Assembly: GCF_902686445.1 (NCBI RefSeq)
Contig: NC_062218.1
Location: forward strand, 133,657,241 to 133,721,240
DNA length: 64,000 bases
Direction: 5' to 3'
Source: Sciurus carolinensis
Taxonomy: Eukaryota; Chordata; Mammalia; Rodentia; Sciuridae
Part shown: positions 59,686 through 64,000 of the stretch, piece after piece
How the letters are laid out: every line of letters begins with the position of its first letter
Numbering within the stretch: position 1 is the first letter of the stretch
Notes under the pieces: model-generated
What the model saw: the letters and a program-made list of their open reading frames with translations, nothing else
Database searches by the model: none
Told to the model about the DNA's origin: nothing
Program-made: the position numbers and the translations under genes

Positions 59686-59880
59686 GCTCAGTAGCACACG
59701 CTTGTAATCCCAGCAGCTCCGGAGGCTGAGGCAGGAGGATCACAGGTGCAAAGCCAGCCTCAGCAACTTAATGAGGCCCTAAGCAACTTAGAGAGACCCT
59801 GCCTCAAAATGAAATATAAAAATGGCTCAGTGGTTAAGCACCCCTGGCTTCAAATTCTGGTGCAAAAAATAAATAAGTAA
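59686..59880 (+). mobile_element. B1+ID composite SINE
   Basis: 'CACACGCTTGTAATCCCAGC', 'GGAGGCTGAGGCAGGAGGAT', 'GCCAGCCTCAGCAACTTAAT', then ID part 'ATGGCTCAGTGGTTAAGCAC' and an AAATAAATAAG tail. Confidence 0.9.
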
Positions 59881-60103
59881 AACTCACTGGTTAGTCTTCA
59901 GAGACAATCAAAATGACAGGGGAAAGGATCGGGGATATTACTAATAGTTCAATAGAAATTATACGCTCTGAACAACAGAGAGACAATGAAAGAAAAGTTA
60001 ATGGAGCTTCAGGTACCCATGGGACAGTAGCAAAAGGTGGAACATTTGTGTCACCAGACTTCAAGAAGGGCAGGAGAAAGAGTGCTGTAAAGAAAAAGGA
60101 TTT

Positions 60104-61193
60104 AATGTGTCTGCGTTACTGTAGTATGCTGATTTTAAGTCCTTTGGGTATAAACCGAGGAGTGGGATAGCTGGGTCAAATGGTGGGTCCATTCTAAGTT
60201 TTCTGAGGAATCTCCATACTGTTTTCCAGAGTGGGTGCACCAATTTGCAACTCCACCATCAGTGTATGAGTGTGCCTTTTTCCCCACATCCTCACCAACC
60301 TTTATTGTTGCTTGCATTCTTGATAATTGCCATTCTGATTGGAGTGAGATGAAGTCTTAGGGTGGTTTTGATTTGCATTTCTCTAATTACTAGAGATGCT
60401 GAACACTTTTTCATATATTTGTTGATTGCCTATATATCTTCTTCTGTGAAGTATCTGCCCAATTCCTTAGCCCATTTATTGATTGAGTTCTTTGTATTTT
60501 TGGTGTAAAACTTTTAAAGTTCTTAATAAATTTTGGAGATTAGTGCTCCATCTGAAGTGTGTGTGGAAAAGATTTTCTCCCCCTCTGTAGGCTATCTTAT
60601 CACATTATTGATTGTTTCCTTTGCTGAGAAAAAGCTTTTTAGTTTGAACCATTCCATTTATTGATTCTTGCTTTCATATTTTCCGCTCTGGGAGTCTTGT
60701 TAAGGAAGTCCGGTCCTAAGCCAACATGATGAAAATTCAGGCCTACTTTTTCTTCTGTTTGGTGCAGGGTCTCTGCTCTAATTCCTAGGTCCTTTATCCA
60801 TTTTGAGTTGAATTTTATGCAGCTAGATCATGGAACCAACCTAGATGCCCTTCAATAGATGAATGGATAAAGAAATTGGGGTTTATATACACAATGGAAT
60901 ATTATTCAGGCATAAAGAAAAATAAAATTATGGCATTTGCAGGTAAATGGATGGAGTTGGAGAATATCGTGCTAGGAATGGAAGAACTTTGGATTGTGTA
61001 GAGGGAAATGGGGGGCAAGGGAAGGAAAGATAGTGGAATGAGACAGACATCATTACCGTATATACATGTATGATTTCATGAATGGTGTGAATCGACATTG
61101 AGTACCACCATAGAAATGAAAAATTGTACCCCATTTGTGCACAATGAATTAAAATGCAGTCTGTAAAAATAAAAATAAATAAATTTTAAAAGA
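60104..61193 (+). mobile_element. Twin-primed (5'-inverted) LINE-1 insertion
   Basis: The left part (60,104 to about 60,828) is antisense ORF2: on the minus strand the frame reads [20 protein letters not shown] and [20 protein letters not shown]. The right part (about 60,829 to 61,193) is sense ORF2 C-terminus and 3' UTR ('CATGGAACCAACCTAGATGC') ending in an A-rich tail. A perfect 13-bp duplication AGAAAAAGGATTT flanks the whole (60,091-60,103 and 61,194-61,206). Non-functional. Confidence 0.92.
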
Positions 61194-62382
61194 AGAAAAA
61201 GGATTTGAAGAAATGATAGCTGAAAACTTCCCAAAGACGTGAACCCACATATTCAAGAACCCCCAAAACAAGATGAATCCCAACAGAATAAAACACAAAT
61301 TCATGACCAGATACACCATAATCAAGCTGAAAACCAAAGGGAAAAAATGTGAGGCAGGCAGAAAAAAATGTTTTATTTAAAAGAATGATTCAAATGACTG
61401 TGAACTTCTCTTTATAAACCTTAGCAACCAGAACTGAACAACATTTTTAACTTCTAACTAGCAACCTATAATTCTGTATCTATTAAAATATTCTTCAGAA
61501 TGTATGTATCCTTCAGGATATATGCTCAGATGAAGGGAAACTAAGAGACTTTATTGCCAACAGACCTGCTCTGAAAGTGTTGCCGAAGAAATTCTAGCAG
61601 AAAGGAAATGAAACTAGAAGGCCACTTGCATATGAGGAATGAAGTAAGAGCAACAGAAATGAATGAATACCCGTGTAAATATGAGAGTCATCTTCCCGGA
61701 ATTCTTAAAATGTTTGACAGTTGGAAACAAAGATGACATTACATTGTCAGGTGATGTTTTCAGTAGATGTGGTTATAACACATAAGAAACCTACATATAA
61801 ATCAGGAATGGTAAAGCATACCAAAACATTCAAAATCATCATTATTATGATCACCATCATCATCCTAGGAAGGCTATTTTAACAATAGGCAAAGTAGACT
61901 TCAAAGCCAAGAATATTCTAAAGATAAATATGAACAATTCATAGCAACCAAAGAGACATTTATGAAGAGGACATAATAATCCCAAAAGTGCACATGCCTA
62001 ACAACAGACCTTCAAAATGCATGAAGCAAAATAGACCAATTCACAAATATAGAGACTTTAACACTCCTCTCTCATTGTTAGAATTAATAGAAATCATCAA
62101 GGATAGAGAAGAACTGAACAATCAACTGGATCCAGTCAACATTTATAGAGCAGTCCTCCCAACAACAGCAGAGCACATATTCTTTTTAAGTGCATGCAAA
62201 ATATTCACCAAAATAAAATCATATCTAGGAACATAAAATATACTTTAACAATTATAAAATCACCAAATTCATGCAAATATTTTCTGATAATAATGCAATT
62301 TGATTACATTCAAATATAGAATAACAGAAAAATCTGAAAACACTAACTTACAAAATTTACAGGTAAGAAAAAGAGAAATTTG

Positions 62383-62458
62383 GGCTGGGGGATATAGCTC
62401 AGTTGTGTAGCATGAAAAGGGCCCTGGGTTCAATCCCCAGCACCAACACCAAAAAAAA
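62383..62458 (+). mobile_element. ID-type SINE with target-site duplication
   Basis: 'GGCTGGGGGATATAGCTCAG' and 'CCTGGGTTCAATCCCCAGCA' with poly(A). A 9-bp duplication AGAAATTTG flanks it (62,374-62,382 and 62,459-62,467). It has a shortened middle part and is nested in the old L1. Confidence 0.9.
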
Positions 62459-63149
62459 AGAAATTTGAAAATACTTTAAATGAAAATGAAAATACATCAT
62501 TTCAAAATTTGTGGGAAACACCTAAAATAGTGCCTAAAAATACTAAATTCTTACATTAGAAAGGAAGAAAGTTCCCTAATCAATAATTGAAATTGTTACC
62601 TTAAGAAACTAGAAAAAGAACAAGATAAACCCAAGACAAGTCAAAGAGAAAGGAAACAATGAAGATCAGTGTAGAAATTAATGACCCTGAAAACAGAAAA
62701 ATGATAGAGATGAGCAATGAAAGCAAAAACTGGATCTTTGGAAAGCACCAAAATTTACAAACTTCTGGCAAGTCTGACAAAGAAAAAAAGAGAGATGAGA
62801 CAAATATCAGGAATGAAAGACTAGAGGTCTGCAGATTGTTAAAGGATAACAAATCAACACAAATAAATTGGACAACTTATGTAAATGACCAATTCCTTGA
62901 AAACAACTGTCTACTAACACTCACCAAACCATAACCATTAAAGAAATTGAATTCATAGTTTAAAACCTGTTAAAAAGATATCTTCAGGCCCAGATGGTTT
63001 GGGCAAATTTTACCAATCATTTAGTGAAGAAATTCTGTGCCATCTCTTCCATTAAATACAAGAGAAGGGAACATATTTCATGTGACCAAAAGTACTTTGA
63101 AGTCAAAGCAAGACAGAAAGACAATACAAGGAAACTACAGATCAATCCA

Positions 63150-63557
63150 AGACTGCAGAGCTGTGATGAGGTACTTAATGTCACAGGTCCTCAAGAGGCC
63201 CACCCGGATGCTCATAGCCCCATCATTCATTCGCAGCCCTGAGTCTCTGTGGGGGCAATTCCCATCTGGCTGCTCTTGCTCCTGGTGCCACCAGGGCTAC
63301 AGCATCATCCAGGACCTCATGGAGGCATATCATTCCCATGGCCAGTTCTTGCCCTTGGAAACCATGTCCTCTGCCTTCAGAACCGCTGACCCATCTGGCC
63401 AGTGTCTGCCTCCCAAAAGATGCACTGAGCAAGGCAGAGGGAGGACCCTCTCCCACCTACTGCCAATCCCTAATTTTCAGGACCTCCCTTCAATTTTCTC
63501 TCCCCCAAGCCTGGGAAGCATTTTTCTAGTCTAGGAACTGTAAAGGAATTTTGTCTT
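63150..63557. other. Short unique stretch, no gene confirmed
   Basis: A more GC-rich 400-bp segment between L1 pieces, with a 165-codon frame at 63,037-63,534 that begins inside L1. No known family recognised in the translation; it may be a retrocopy fragment. Confidence 0.35.
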
Positions 63558-63770
63558 TTTCTTTTTAATTGTATATATTTAAGGTATACAACATGATGTT
63601 TTGATAGACATAAATATGTGTATTGATTGTTAGAATCAAACAAATGCATCTGTCCATCATCTTACGTATTTTTTTGTTGTTGCTGTTTGGTGGTTAAGAC
63701 ACCTAAAATATAGTCTTAGTCAATTTCCAGTATACAAAAAAAAACTGCTAATTATACTGGAGGAACTTTG
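63558..63770 (-). mobile_element. Antisense LINE-1 3' UTR fragment
   Basis: 'TTTAATTGTATATATTTAAG' then 'GTATACAACATGATGTTTTG' and 'GCATCTGTCCATCATCTTAC' match the L1MA/L1MB 3' UTR in reverse, the same family as 38,496-39,010. Confidence 0.65.
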
Positions 63771-64000
63771 CCTTTATCCATAATGACTTTCCCACACTTA
63801 TAAAAGTTAAAAACCCAAAAGAAGGGTTATTTTTTTTCCTCTGTTCTTTACAGTTACTTTCTCCCCAGTGCTCTGGGACAGGTTGGCTGTGTGACAGGGA
63901 AAAGGAATGCTGGTGGGAAGTTGTCACTATTTTTTTTTTTTTTGCTATTAGTATTTTATTTTATTTTATTAGTTGTCACTCTTTTAAGTGCTGTTCCTCT

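Larger units (their letters stand above)
58400..63150 (+). mobile_element. Old sense LINE-1 (L1M/HAL1-like) with three nested insertions
   Basis: A 5' UTR-like part ('GGAACAGCTACGTGAGGAAT'), an ORF1-like region at about 59,490-59,680 and 61,207-61,360 ('GAAATGATAGCTGAAAACTT', 'CATGACCAGATACACCATAA'), an ORF2 endonuclease-like region at about 61,880-62,240 (frame reading YRDFNTPLSLLELI) and a later ORF2 region at about 62,600-63,060 ('CTTCAGGCCCAGATGGTTTG'). Interrupted by a composite SINE, a twin-primed L1 and an ID SINE. No intact frame. Confidence 0.75.
27036..64000 (+). other. RASGEF1C: Probable long first intron of RASGEF1C (or intergenic)
   Basis: No recognisable coding exon of RASGEF1C or any other gene appears over 37 kb downstream of the CpG island. 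The human gene has a long first intron, which fits. The alternative is plain intergenic DNA. Confidence 0.4.

Noticed and set aside
63037..63534. 165-codon + strand frame near the end of the window
   Set aside because: It begins in L1 ORF2-derived DNA and continues into unassigned sequence without splice sites or recognisable domain. Kept only as a note.

Overview
This is a mammalian nuclear genome window, most likely from a squirrel-family rodent (Sciuridae: ground squirrel, marmot or a relative). The species call rests on the young SINEs. There are many tRNA-derived ID-type elements (core 'TGGCTCAGTGGTAGAGC ... GGGTTCAATCC ... CACCACATAAA') and B1(7SL)+ID composite elements, a combination I associate with squirrels. 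It is an inference, not a database match.

Positions 1 to about 15,850 hold the 3' part of MAPK9 (JNK2) on the + strand. All coding exons from the catalytic-loop exon (DLKPSN) to both stop codons are present. They read without frameshifts and reconstruct residues 151-424 of the 424-residue JNK2 numbering. Both mutually exclusive kinase-domain exons (alpha, 2774-2845; beta, 3204-3275) are present. Both have U12-type (minor spliceosome) donors that feed a shared U12-like acceptor before the next exon. The last exon has two acceptors 5 nt apart, giving the long (424 aa) or short (382 aa) C-terminus. The 3' UTR runs to about 15.85 kb with early and late polyadenylation signals.

From about 15.85 to 26.7 kb the DNA is intergenic: nested LINE-1, MaLR-type LTRs, LINE-2 and microsatellites. 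A CpG island lies at about 26.75-27.48 kb, with a GTGAGT donor at 27,036. By the human gene order (RASGEF1C lies next to the 3' end of MAPK9 in the same orientation) it is probably the promoter and first non-coding exon of RASGEF1C. If so, the rest of the window is RASGEF1C intron 1. I found no RASGEF1C coding exon.

From 27.5 to 64 kb I see repeats and non-coding DNA. Landmarks are a long antisense L1 (about 41.2-45.4 kb) interrupted at least five times by dated insertions; an old sense L1 (about 58.4-63.1 kb) hosting a twin-primed younger L1 with a perfect 13-bp target-site duplication; two Tigger-like copies and one MER2-like DNA transposon; a MaLR LTR with perfect 5-bp duplications; and a CpG-retaining segment at 39.4-39.8 kb that may be a conserved regulatory element. 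No rRNA, functional tRNA, CRISPR array or prokaryote-type feature is present. Most open reading frames over 60 codons here are chance or repeat-derived.
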